Below are positions 23,170 through 34,200 of a DNA stretch of 64,000 nucleotides, piece by piece; position 1 is the stretch's first letter, and the number at the start of each line of letters is the position of its first letter. Origin of the DNA: Ryuthela nishihirai (Eukaryota; Arthropoda; Arachnida; Araneae; Heptathelidae); assembly GCA_038380435.1 (NCBI GenBank), contig JAWZYU010000007.1, positions 19,881,001-19,945,000 of the forward strand, written 5' to 3'. Made by a program: the position numbers and the translations under genes. The notes beneath the pieces are model-generated. The model saw only the letters and a program-made list of their open reading frames with translations. It ran no database searches and had not been told where the DNA came from.

Positions 23170-23837
23170 ATCATGGTAGGAAATCGTGGCTTACTGGCTT
23201 GGATCGACTACCATTATCTCAAGCCAGTATGGAGAATATGGTTGGGTATATAATTTTGATCAATCTCTTAATACTCGATAGAGGCAGCAGGCACTGTCAC
23301 TTGGCTCTTTATATGAAATCAATTTCGGTAACTAAACAGATTGATCATTATTTTAACATCATTTATTACATTTTAGTTGGTAGTTATGAAAATTTGATAA
23401 CTAAGTGTGAAAATTATTTGCATGTCTGCATTATCAATATTTTGAATAATAAGATAAATTAATTTTAAAGATAAAATTACATTTAATCCAAGATATTATC
23501 ACTGAATTGCGAGCTGATTTTGTGTTGTGTTAAGTTGTAATGGCGTGTGTTAAAAAATAGGTAAAAATCGACTCTCAAAGTTACTTTGTGCGGCCTCAAT
23601 TATACTGTACTTTCTAGTATAATTATGGTAGCGAGGTTGGCTCGCTGCGATGATCTCACGAGAACATGGAGATGTGGTCGCGTCAAATGAAAATGAAGCC
23701 ACTACAGATAAAATTTAGATTTATGTTTTAATAGAAACGTTTTGGTATTAAGAGTATGTAAGATTAAATAATAAAACAACTGTATAAATATTACAGTATA
23801 TTTTGTTAACTATTGCTTAAAACAAAATGCGGTACCC
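23170..23837. repeat. Dispersed repeat, copy 2
   Basis: Shares ordered blocks with 50,560-50,965: a TTTAGTTGGTAGTTATGAAA-like block, a CATGTCTGCATTATCAAT block, then GAGCTGATTTTGTGTTGTGT and AAGTTGTAATGG. It also matches 19,640-19,860. It has no coding region and no visible termini. Confidence 0.5.
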
Positions 23838-23849
23838 TATATATCGAAA

Positions 23850-24074
23850 GCCGTCCCATGGCCGAGTGGTTAGCGCGCTTGGCTGCTTATCTAAGGGACC
23901 TGGGTTCGAGCTCCGGTGGGTTTCGAGCCCCGGGTAAGGCATCTATGTATGTATCGTTTTTCTGCTGATGTCCTGCCATCCTCTCAGATCTTCCACTTTG
24001 GCATATAAATTGACAGGCTCCTGTCAGACCTCTGTGGCAAGCAGCTGCTTGAGGGGGTATTTATTTTTTTTAAT
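23850..24074 (+). mobile_element. SINE-A with duplicated B-box region
   Basis: The head GCCGTCCCATGGCCGAGTGG is followed by two consecutive B-box copies: GGGTTCGAGCTCC at 23,902 and GGGTTTCGAGCCCC at 23,918. The rest is typical, ending in GCAGCTGCTTGAGGGGGTAT plus a T-rich tail. Flanks TATATATCGAAA (23,838-23,849) and TATATATTGAAA (24,075-24,086) match at 11 of 12 bp and are a likely target duplication. Confidence 0.9.
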
Positions 24075-24086
24075 TATATATTGAAA

Positions 24087-24581
24087 AATAACTGATTTCG
24101 CCCCGTATGATTGCTCAAAATAAAATGCGAACTTCCATACATGGATAATTAATTGATTTGAACGCTATACGATTTGAGTTTAGAAGAAAATTGTATAAAA
24201 TTTTTTAAATTCGGACTTTGAAATGGAAGAAATAACAAGGAGGAAATTGCTTTTAATATTTGGCAACTTTCAAAAAACATTATTTGCTAAAATAGCTCAT
24301 ACTATAAATCGGGCATGTAGGACTTAATGCAAAATCTCCTTTTTTTGTTGTTTAAAAATAAATAATTTGACTAGATAAATGATCTTTTTCTATTTAATTA
24401 AATATATAAATATATTAAAGTGACGAAATTTTATTTTTTCTTTGGTCTTGAAAAAATTGCAAAAGTATATAAATATACACTTTTTTTACTAATATTTTAT
24501 GTTTACAGACCTTGTTTCAACTGTACATATAGTAATGATGTTTACAAGATAAACACAAAGACAACAGGAAAAATTTTAGTA
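24087..24581. other. Unassigned AT-rich sequence, first part dispersed repeat
   Basis: The first ~100 bp continue the dispersed repeat interrupted by SINE-A. The rest is AT-rich and unassigned. Confidence 0.4.
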
Positions 24582-26346
24582 CAGTAGACTTCCTCTTATC
24601 CGGCCCTTACGGGACCGGACCTCTGACCGGATGAACGAAAGGCCGGGTGAATCCGAAAATTGTGTCAGTAAATAAAAATGGCAAATGACAAAAATACTAA
24701 CTGTACTGTATTTTAATTAATAATTTGTTGTACAATATTAACAATTTACTAACACTCACTTGAAAAATTCTTTTGTTTCTTTGAACTTAACATTTTTTTA
24801 CCTGCAAAGTCTTGCCATTTTTTAACAAAAATCACATGAATCGCAGATGAGGCCTATTATTGTTCAATATATCTTACTGCAATATCAAAAGCTTCTTTTC
24901 CTTCAATATGGCTAACTTTTCCTTCTTTCTCTTCCTCCTCTTCTTCATTCTCCGCGTCTTCTCCGTTCTCTTCTTGGCAGACTGCATTGATAATTTCCTC
25001 ATCATTCAGTGTTTCATTTTCCAACTGTTCATCACCTTTTAACCATTTTCCAATGTCATCTTCTTCAAGTGTGTCACATCCAGGCAGCAGTTTAAAGTCA
25101 TTAAGCAGCTAAGTATTGTCACTATTAGTCATATCTTCGGCAGGCGCAAGCTCATTCGATACTTTCGTGTTGTCGTATTTGGTACTTTCTACACAGTTTT
25201 GAACTTAGGACTAAAGTTTTCTCCATGACTTCACAAGCGTTGTACGAAGTATTTCTTCAAAAGCTCTTGCCAACATGTAGATCATATCCTTGATATTTAT
25301 GCTTTTCGAAGCATTTAAAATGGCAGAGCAGCTAAATTTAAATGTTCGAATGTTCGGGGTTTTGCTGATTTCTCAATTACAGAAAGAGAAAGTTTGCGCG
25401 TACGTGCAGCATTAGTGAATACAGTCACAGTGATTCTTTGTTTGTTTTAAATCCTGATGCTGAGGTTTATTGTGCTGTCACAAACGTTTTCGTTGGAAGA
25501 AGTTAAAAATTTAATCCAATTTCATCTGCATTGTAGATTTGTTCTGCGCATAGGCTTTCTTCTTTAATAAGCAGTAAAAGTTTTTCTGAAAATTCCTTTG
25601 CTGCAAAGGATCAGCTGACAATTTCTCACCACAAACACCAAGGTAATGAACACCATGCCGTTTTTTCCAGCGAGAAAGCCATCCCTCGCTTGCTGAAATA
25701 TCTCCCCCATTATCGATTTTAGAATGAAGGGTTAATGCTTTTTCTTTCAATATTGGCCCACTGATTGGTGTTCCTTTTCAACGCTCTGGTATAAACATAA
25801 ATGCAAATATACGACAATAGACCGCAGATTTACTGATCATTTTACAATTTTTAAGTTTCTCCATATGAATTAGAGGAAAGCCAAAGAACATGCATACTTC
25901 AAAGTAAAGCACAGATGAATATTTTAAAATAATTTTGCTTTTGTCGGAATTATTCATAATAAATGCAAACATATTATTATTATATTTCGATTTTAACCTT
26001 CTAATAAATAACAAAATGTATTTTAGGTAAATTTCAAATATATTTTTCAGGGACGACCCGCAGACTGCCTTTCCTACTTGAGTCGCAATCATTACCCAGA
26101 AGACTGCCGACAACAGAGAAAAAACTGTACGGAGGAATTCCAGCAGATAGTATTTTAAAGATGCGACAAAATTCCTGTGTGCCTCGGGAGGCAAAATACC
26201 TGCAGACGGTGCTGTTACTTGATTAAAGATTGGAACATTTTTTTTTGCTAATGTAAGTGAATCGAGAAGAACGCACATAGCCTTTGGCGCATATGGTAAT
26301 CTCGTTTTCAAAGAAAATGAAGTTTTCCGTTTACCAACTTTTTTCA
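24582..26346 (-). mobile_element. Tigger/pogo-like transposon remnant
   Basis: A terminal sequence CAGTAGACTTCCTCTTATCC follows a TA at 24,580-24,581, which is typical of Tigger-type Tc1/mariner elements. It is followed on the minus strand by a decayed transposase ending at 24,857. The opposite terminal repeat is not recognisable. The proximal segment to about 26,346 (MKKVGKRKTSFSLKT near its end) may be the start of the transposase but is poorly supported. Confidence 0.7.
24857..25767 (-). pseudogene. Tigger/pogo-like transposase, internally deleted
   Basis: The N-terminal fragment near 25,520-25,767 reads GTPISGPILKEKALTLHSK and then GWLSRWKKRHG, the CENP-B/Tc5-type DNA-binding region of Tigger proteins. 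Next comes a piece of the DDE domain start (a TGLNF-like segment, with the Thr replaced by Ile, near 25,495, then a GKSAKPR-like stretch). The sequence then jumps to the C-terminal acidic region ending in IEQ at 24,857. The middle, including most of the catalytic domain, is missing. There are also stops, for example a TGA just upstream of the N-terminal fragment near 25,770. It cannot make a working enzyme. Confidence 0.75.
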
Positions 26347-27394
26347 TTCCTTAAAAGTTTTAATTCGAGCTAATGGATGACGGGGAAAATGTAAACAGTA
26401 ATATTTTATTAGTACTTATACAACAGAAAAAGCATTTGTCTTTAATTCTTCAATTTTAAAAGATGCTTTTTTCACACCCCTCTGAAAAAAGGGGGAAGAT
26501 TGTGACTGTCAGTGGAATATCTCTTGACACTCTACCACCAAAATTTCAAATTTTTACCACAAACAGATCACTTGCAACATTCGTTTAAAGTTTTGCTTTT
26601 TCTGTGTTTAGTGACCTATAGCGATATAAATTGAAACAACTTAAGTATTTAAAATATGCGAATTATAATACTTTATTAGTACCAATACAACTATAAAAGA
26701 GTTTTTCTGGTTATCTATTAAAACAAAGCAGTTTCTTTTCCCAACCACCATAGGCATAAGAAGTCAACTAATTGTTCCCAACGAAAACTTCATGATAAAC
26801 ATGTCAATCAGTTAGGATTCTGGAACTCGTTTACATTATTTCTTCCGATAAATCCATGTTAATCTAGCATGATTTCACTTTAGACGAATATTTGAAGAAT
26901 GCATCTATCGTGTTAATTGGGGACTGGAAGTATATCGTTCTCAATTCGACAAATATTGCAACATTTTTGATTTGCAGTTACAACAATTACAATCAAGCTG
27001 TTCGAAAGCTGCACTGGAAATAAGGTTTGGAATGATCATTATCAAGAATGTGCATGTTGTATCAGTATTACGTAACATTTGGTATTGTATTACGCCAAGC
27101 CGTATGCAAAGAATCATAAAATGTTTAATTTCTTTTTTATCATAAATTAATTCCTGATGAATAGGCATGATTTATTCGACATAATTTTGGTTTTCTAACG
27201 TAATCAAGCTATGTTTGTTCAAGGATGAATTTACGTAGGACTAAGAGGATATGGGCCTCCTTGAAGAGTTTTAATAACTATAATAGAGAAAAACAAAATA
27301 TTAAACTTATGTATTGCACATATTTTAAAAAAAATAGATTTTTAATCGCCCACTAAAATAAAATGAAACGAACACTTTATTAATCATAACTTAA
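26347..27394. other. Unassigned AT-rich region
   Basis: No gene, RNA or repeat is recognised. Confidence 0.5.
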
Positions 27395-27660
27395 TGGAAA
27401 TACATAATTCAATAAAATTCAAATATATAATTCAATACAATATAAATGCATAATTCAGCACAACGTAAATGCATTATTCAACACAAATACATAATTACAT
27501 AAAATAAAAATATATAATTCAGTACAAAGCAAATGCATTATTCAACACAAATACATAATTACATAAAATAAAAATATATAATTCAATAAAATATAAATGC
27601 ATGACTCCAAACAATAGAAATACATAAATCAATACAAATACATTAATCAATAGAATAACC
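27395..27660. repeat. Imperfect AT-rich tandem repeat
   Basis: Recurring words TACATAATTCAATA, AATGCATTATTCAACACAAA and TACATAATTACATAAAATAA. A block of about 70 bp is present twice (near 27,467 and 27,531) with few differences. Confidence 0.8.
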
Positions 27661-28035
27661 AGTCGTCATGGTAATAAAAGGACGAAAATAAAGTAACAAG
27701 AAGGAAAAAAAAAAAAGAAATATATTGTACACAAACGAGTAAAAATATAATACCGGACGATGCATTCTAATCAAAAATTATAAATCCACCATTTATCTTA
27801 ATCGAGATTGCGATCAAAATTAGTCTCATAAGAAAGTACTGAACTGAATTGTTTAGACCCAGTTGTTATCGCAATCTCTAAAAATTTTGCTCTAGCCCCA
27901 GAGTCATTAAAATTCTATTTTAAACCAAATGTACTGTAGGAGTTTACGGACTCCTTTGAAAATCTACGCGGGCATCAAACGCCTGTGCATATTAGTTTTC
28001 GAAACAGCTGACTTAAATTAAAAGAGTCGGAGTTT
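27661..28035. other. Unassigned sequence
   Basis: Nothing is recognised before the nested SINE stack. Confidence 0.45.
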
Positions 28036-28283
28036 GATTCAGTCTTCCAAACAGGAGTTAAAACTAAGCTTCGTTGAGAATTTTTCTACCAACTCACACT
28101 TGCTCTCATGAGAAAGAGGTCATTAATAGGCTTGGAAAATTCGCCAACCATTGGATGCAGTGTTAAGTCCTGTCGCCGTATTTAGAGAGCCATATCATGC
28201 GTTCTTTAAAGAACATGCTGGATGGATTTCAAAGGAGACTTCCATCTGTCTCCTAACATCTGTCCAGTGTATTCCCTTTCCCA

Positions 28284-28937
28284 GCCGGGACTGAGGAGGC
28301 CCAATCGGCTGCGCGACAAGCTCAAAATCTTCAGTTCTCAAGTTCGAGTCCCGCCTGGGAGGACCATACCTGTGTTCGTTAAGAACACATTGAATTGCCT
28401 TGACGGGAGGATACCATCTGTCTCCTGAGAGCTGCCCAGTGGGTCCCCTTCCCCCAGGGGCGGGGGTAGCTCAGTCGGTAGCGCGCCAGGCTCGTAATCT
28501 GTAGTTCCCAGGTTCCAGTCCCAGCTGGGTTAGCGTTGAGATTTATCTCCGCAAAATTCCCCGCCCTGCCCACGGTCAGTAAGGGACACCGATGGGCTTG
28601 GAAAGGCCGCCGTCCGTCGGATGGGACGTTAAGCCGTGGCCCCGTGTTCGGGAGAGCCATACCCTGTGCACGTTAAAGAACACGCTGGATGGCCTTGACG
28701 GGAGGCTACCATCTGTCTCCCAACAGCTGTTCCAGTGGGTCCCCTCCCCCAACCTTCTCTGAGCCTTCGGGGTCCATATGACCTGGCCATTTAGCCCATG
28801 GAGTGCAAAAAAGTGCCGCTCAGAGGTAAAACAACCCAACCCTTCCCCCAACCTACTCCGAACCTTCTTGATCTTTGTGACCTGGCCATTTAGCCCATTG
28901 TGTGCAAAAAATACTGCTCAGAGGTAAAACAGCACAA
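28284..28937 (+). mobile_element. Middle SINE-B of the nest
   Basis: The head GAGGAGGCCCAATCGGCTGC and CAAGTTCGAGTCCCGCCTGG start the element near 28,286. Its end near 28,935 reads GCTCAGAGGTAAAACAGCAC. It sits between CCCTTTCCCA (28,274-28,283) and CCCTTCTCCA (28,938-28,947), an imperfect target duplication. It appears to lack part of the SINE-B body, between the B box and GGACCATACCTGTG. Confidence 0.85.
28457..28839 (+). mobile_element. Inner, youngest SINE-B of the nest
   Basis: A 383-bp copy close to the consensus, with perfect 11-bp target duplications CCCTTCCCCCA at 28,446-28,456 and 28,840-28,850. A and B boxes are intact. Confidence 0.95.
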
Positions 28938-29043
28938 CCCTTCTCCAACTATCTGTGAGCCTTTGGGGCCTTGTGACCTGGCTATTTGGTTCAACTATGC
29001 AAGAAAGTACCACTTATAGGTAAAACAACCTAACAACTCAACC

Positions 29044-29799
29044 GAAATAGACTGAAACGACAAAAAATGCCGGGGAATGATTTTTTTTCCTTAACTGGGA
29101 TGCAAATAAAGAAAAATATTCCTCTTCAGCCATATTTTAAATCCAGTCGCCTGATATTGATCGCATCTTAAGACTCAAGCGAAGATCACTTGTAATATTC
29201 GTCGAGCATTTGCAAGAGAATCCGATAAGTGAAATAACCAAGAGTTTTTTGGGCTCTTTCCAGTTTACCTAGATGATTGATGATTTTTCATTTTGGAGTT
29301 TCTGCCTCACTCTCTTTTATTCCTTTCGTTCCTATGTATTTTTCTTTTTTCGTTTTTAACGTCAATTAGTTTTTGGTGTGGAATCAAGAATTTAAATTGA
29401 AATTGAAGTCGATATCTAAACTTTGACAAAAGATAAAAGTGTGCTTTACTCTTAAATATTACGCACTTTTTAATTCTTATCAATTAATTAGAGTATACTT
29501 AAATACGATCAGGGCGGATCTCGAAAAAAAATCGAAGAGAGGGTGGGTAGGAGTCAATACACAGAATCGAGCCAAAAAAATGGAAAACGGGCGCCAATAG
29601 ATTGGATTTCTAATGCAATATAACATTCCCCCTCCATTTTACAGGTCTTTATAAAACGTTCTTGAAAGTAAATGAAATATAAATAACTTTAATATTTTTT
29701 CTTCTATTACCATTATTAGCATTATGAAATCCTCCAGCTAAGGCCCCGAATATGATTATTCTTTGCTTTTACTTTAAGAGCATAATAATAGGAGATATA
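29044..29799. other. Unassigned AT-rich sequence
   Basis: No gene or repeat is recognised between the SINE nest and the transposon end. Confidence 0.5.
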
Positions 29800-31265
29800 C
29801 AGAGTGTTTAAATACTCTCTATACAAATTTCAGTGGGAGATAGGGAAAACCTAGACAAACCTTTTTCGTCTATGAATATATGTCCGCTGACGTAACGCTT
29901 CGGTGTTAGAGGGCGCTGACAGAAATATCGGTGGAGCTGGTACATAAATGAATGGAAACAAGTGCGAACAACATGTTTAGTTAAAGAAGGTGCTCAAAGT
30001 TGTGCCTGGTCATCATTCATGATGAACATCAATCAAGCGTCGAAGCGTTGATTGCAGTACATGTTGAAAGATACCCGAAATTTCGCGAATAGTTGCATCG
30101 GCGACAGCATCTTGCGACGAGGTCTTTATCTGACTCAACGAGAGTCTCGTACGCGAGGTTCTTCATGTGTCCCCATAGGAAGAGATCGATACATGTTAAA
30201 TCGGGCAATCTTGGTAGCCAGGCAACGGGTCCACCCCCGCCTATCCATTGGTCCCCAAAACTGGCATTCAGATAATCCCGCGCATCTTTGCTGAGGTGTG
30301 TTTGCATCCCATCGTGTTGAAACCACATTTGTTTGCGAATAGTCACGGAAACATCTTCTAGTAGTCCCGGCAACGTTTCTTCAAGAAATACCAGGTAAAT
30401 CTGCCCGATGAGTCGGAGAGGCAGCAGGTATGGCACAATCAAAATGTCATGAACGATACCCGCCCAAACATTGACTGCGAACCGTTGTTGATTACCATCT
30501 GCCATTGTGACATGTGGATTTTCGTGCGCCCAAACGTGAGAATTGTTCACATTAAACACACCCTCATGTGTAAAAGAAGCATCATCTCAGAAGAGCACAT
30601 GAGCTGGAAAATCAGGCTGCACCGTGATCTGCTGCAGAAACCAAAGCATGAATTTCACACGAAGAGGGTAATCCTGAGGTTGCAATGTCTGGACTCTCTG
30701 ACGATGAAACGGGCGTAACAGCTGCTCGTGCAACACTCTCCACACGAGGGTGTGTTTCACACCGAGGCTACGTGCAACAGCTTGCGTGCTTGTGCCTGGA
30801 TTCTCCTTAATCCGCCATAGGATCTCTTCTTCCATTTAAGGAGTATGCATGTTTTTCTCCCGACCAGTGTCATGCATGTTTGCATGGAATGTTCTAGTTT
30901 CTCGCAGTTGCCGGTGCAAACGTGTAAATGCTGTGTTTTGGCCCATGTCTGTTTGGGAAGTGCTGTCGGTGCAACCTCACAGCAGCTCTTCCGTTTCCAT
31001 TTGCAGCCAAACATGCCAGATGCATGTCAGCCATCTCAGCAGTCATGAAACACTCCATGTTACACATAATGTGTATGATTTACGAATGCCGATGGCAAAC
31101 ACATCGTTCTCTGTTTCCACTTCGCCCCTCTAGCCAATTGCCGTGCCGCCAAACAGAGCCCTCTAGCATCGAAGCGGGGACGAAATAAGATTCAAGACAA
31201 AAAAGGTTTGCCTTGGTGTTCCGGTCTCGCATTGAAATTTGTACAGAGAGTTTTGAAATACCCTG
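29800..31265 (-). mobile_element. DD41D-type Tc1/mariner-superfamily transposon
   Basis: A 1,466-bp element flanked by TA (TATA on both sides). Terminal inverted repeats extend about 65-70 bp. The left end reads CAGAGTGTTTAAATACTCTC and the right end, inverted, reads CAGGGTATTTCAAAACTCTC, followed in both by TGTACAAATTTCA-like sequence. It carries one transposase gene on the minus strand, now broken. The RTE-like LINE begins about 15 bp to the right. Confidence 0.9.
30029..31046 (-). pseudogene. DD41D transposase, broken
   Basis: The probable original start is the ATG at 31,046. An N-terminal helix-turn-helix region (ADMHLACLAANGNGRAAVRL near 31,030) is followed by a one-base frameshift near 30,935 and a TAA at 30,836-30,838. 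Translation then runs through EEEILWRIKENPGTSTQAV, a second HTH-like part. A TGA at 30,587-30,589 lies directly before the DD that starts the catalytic domain. The second catalytic Asp is in FQHDG (near 30,313). The third is in PDLTCIDLFLWG, 41 residues later, giving the DD41D spacing of the Visitor-like branch. The frame ends at 30,029. At least one frameshift and two stops make it non-functional. Confidence 0.85.
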
Positions 31266-31275
31266 TATAATATAC

Positions 31276-34200
31276 TCCTAACATCATCATCATCATCCTC
31301 AAGCAGCCATGGGCTACGGAGGTCCAACCAGACCGCGCAGTTTAATTCTCCAAGCATATCTGTCCTGAGCTACATCTGCTGCATCCGGCCACTGTACACC
31401 AATTCTAACAAGGTCCTGTTTGACATTGTCTGCCCACCGCATCCTAGGTCTCCCCCTCCTTCTGAGGCTTCTAGGCACACTGTTCATAACCTTATTCGCC
31501 AATCTATAACTATCCATACGGGCAACATGGCCAAACCAGCGGAGTCTCTCTCTGCACAATATGCTGCTTAAAGGAGGTTGCAGACTCCTTTGCCTAACCT
31601 CATCATTAGTTACAAAGTTAAACCATCTAATACCCAAGATACTGCGTAAGCATCTAGAATCAAAAGCATCTAGTTTCCTGTTATCTTGCTTACACAGCGT
31701 CCAAGTTTCACTACCATAACTAACCCTAGAAAGAACCAAACTATTATACAGTCTAATTTTAGTCTTTAGGTGTATACGCCTATTTCTCCACAATCTCCAT
31801 AGATTCTTAAAAGTCCCGGCAGCAATACCTATTCGTCTGTTAATCTCATGCCGCACATCACCAGTATCAGTTACGCAGCTCCCAAGGTAATTAAACTGTG
31901 ACACCTGCTCAAGACAGCAACCATTCAGATTAACTGAATCACAACCTGCCTGACGAATTTTCATCACTTTAGTTTTCTCTCTGTTTATAACCAAACCTAC
32001 TGTACTACCAGTCTCATCAAGAGTTTGAATGAAAGAGTTCATCTCATCAACATCATTTGCCAAAAGGGCTAAATCATCAGCATAATCTAAATCAGAAATT
32101 TTCGTATCTCCAGCCCATTTAAGGCCAAAATCAATCCCTTGAAGTGAATTTCGCATAACATAATCAACAACCAAACTAAAGAGAAAAGGAGACAAAATGC
32201 ACCCTTGTCGAACACCAGAAGTAATGCTAAACCAATTGCTACAAGACTTACCAACTCTCACACATGACTCAGTGTTATTATAGAGAGCTTTCATTATGCT
32301 AACTAACTTGTCTGGTATACCATATGATCTCACAATCAACCACAAATTATGACGATCAACAGAGTCGAAAGCCTTTTTGAAATCAACAAAGCTAGCAACC
32401 AAAGGTTTCTGAAACTCTAAACATTTCTCAAGAATCTGCCTAAGTGAAAATATCTGATCTACACATCCCCTACCACTTCTGAATCCACATTGCTCATCAC
32501 GCAATTGCCTGTCAACCAGATTCTTAATTCTATTAAGCACAATCATGGAAAGAACTTTACCTGGAACGGAGAGTAGGCTGATACCCCTATAGTTATCACA
32601 AGAACTGCGATCACCTTTTTTGAAAATAGGGATAATAATAGCTCTGGTAAAATCTTTAGGAACCATGCCTTTATCATAAAAGCTATTCAAAATTTCAGTC
32701 ATGCAAGTGATAACCAAAACATTCCCAGCTCTGAGCATTTCTGTAGTAATTTCATCTACCCCTGGGGATTTATGAAGTTTAAGTTTAGAAATAGCCAAAC
32801 TAACTTCAGATTGTGTTATAGGGCCAACATTAAAGCCAACAATGCATCTATCATCATTGCAAACAATGGGAGTAGAACTAACCACATTGTTTAGAACATC
32901 ACTAAAATGCTCAGCCCACCTAGCCATGACAGAATCCTCACCTTCTATAACCTTGCCTTGTTTATCCTTCAATCCCTGTATACCTGTTCGTTTTCTACCA
33001 CACAAAACATTAACTATCTGGTACAGCTCTCTGCTGTTGTGCTGTCTAACTGCTTCCTCAGCTTTGTCAGCAAGGCCATCAAGCCAAAGATTCTTATCAG
33101 TAGCTAACTGACCCTTTACACGTTTATTAAGTTCTTTGTAATGCTTTCTATTAGGACTAGTAGGGTACTGATTAAGGACATTCCTGCAGTTCCTTCTTTC
33201 TGAAATAAGCTCAAGTGCCTTATCACTTAAATAATTCTGCCTCCTCTGCTCCTTTTTCCCTAAAAGAGTACTGTTAGTTTCCAAAAAAGCCTGTTTAAAA
33301 TGGCCCCATTCTTCCTCAACTTCAGTATTAAGCAAACCATGACTGTCATAATGACTAAGTAACCTATCATGGTAAGCTTTAGCTATAACTGGGTCTTTCA
33401 GAGCTTCAGTATTAAAGGTAAATTTTTTAACCCTAGCACAACACTTTTTAAGTTTAAGTTGCAACACACTTTTAACAAGGTAATGGTCAGATCCAATTTC
33501 AGCTCCCCTATATGCCCTGGTATTTCTAACAGAACTAGCCCATTTGCTGTTAATTAATATATAATCAATCATATTCTTATGCAGCCCATCAGGTGAAACC
33601 CATGTGTGTTTATGTGTGTCGCGGTGTTTGTAATATGTGTTAGTTATTCTGAAACCATTTAGTTTACTTACCTGTAGGAGCCGTTGCCCATTGCCATTGC
33701 AGCTACCAATACCAAAAGGGTCTATTACTCCTCCCCAAAGGTCAGAGTCGGTACCAACTTTGGCATTGAAGTCACCAAGAACAAGGGTAATATCTCCTTT
33801 CTTGACAGAATTCAAAATATCCTGAAGTTGTCCGTAAAACCTATCCTTCTCATCCTCATCAGAATCCTTAGTGGCGGCATAACAGCAGATAACATTCAAG
33901 TCTTTAATGCTTGTCTGAAATTTTGCTGTAAGAAACCTTTCATTAATGCACTCATATCCTAGAAGAGCATCACTAGCATGTCTGCTGAGCAGCAGACCCA
34001 CGCCTTGGTGATGCTTTCCATCCTCCCTCCCTGTAAAGAGAAATTTAAAGTTATTTTTAAGTATCTCACCTTTACCTGTCCATCTGGTCTCTTGTAAGCC
34101 TAGAATATCTAGGTTATAGCGCTGGAATTCCTGCATGAGGACATCAAGAGAATAATCTCTATGTAATGTCCTCACGTTCCACGTTCCTGCAGAGAGAAAA

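Larger units (their letters stand above)
28036..29043 (+). mobile_element. Outer SINE-B of a three-level nest
   Basis: An old, diverged SINE-B. Its 5' part runs to about 28,283 (landmarks GGATGCAGTGTTAAGTCCTG and AGAACATGCTGGATGGATTT). Its 3' part resumes near 28,938 (TGTGAGCCTTTGGGGCCTTG, TAGGTAAAACAACCTAACAA). A second SINE-B lies between the two parts and is itself interrupted by a third. Confidence 0.8.

Noticed and set aside
25778..26347. 189-codon open frame, minus strand, with hydrophobic stretches
   Set aside because: AT-rich translation with Lys, Phe and Ile bias and no family match that I can name. Its first residues may belong to the Tigger remnant, the rest is unexplained.
30449..31188. 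Plus-strand frames of 67-94 codons
   Set aside because: Shadows of the minus-strand transposase.
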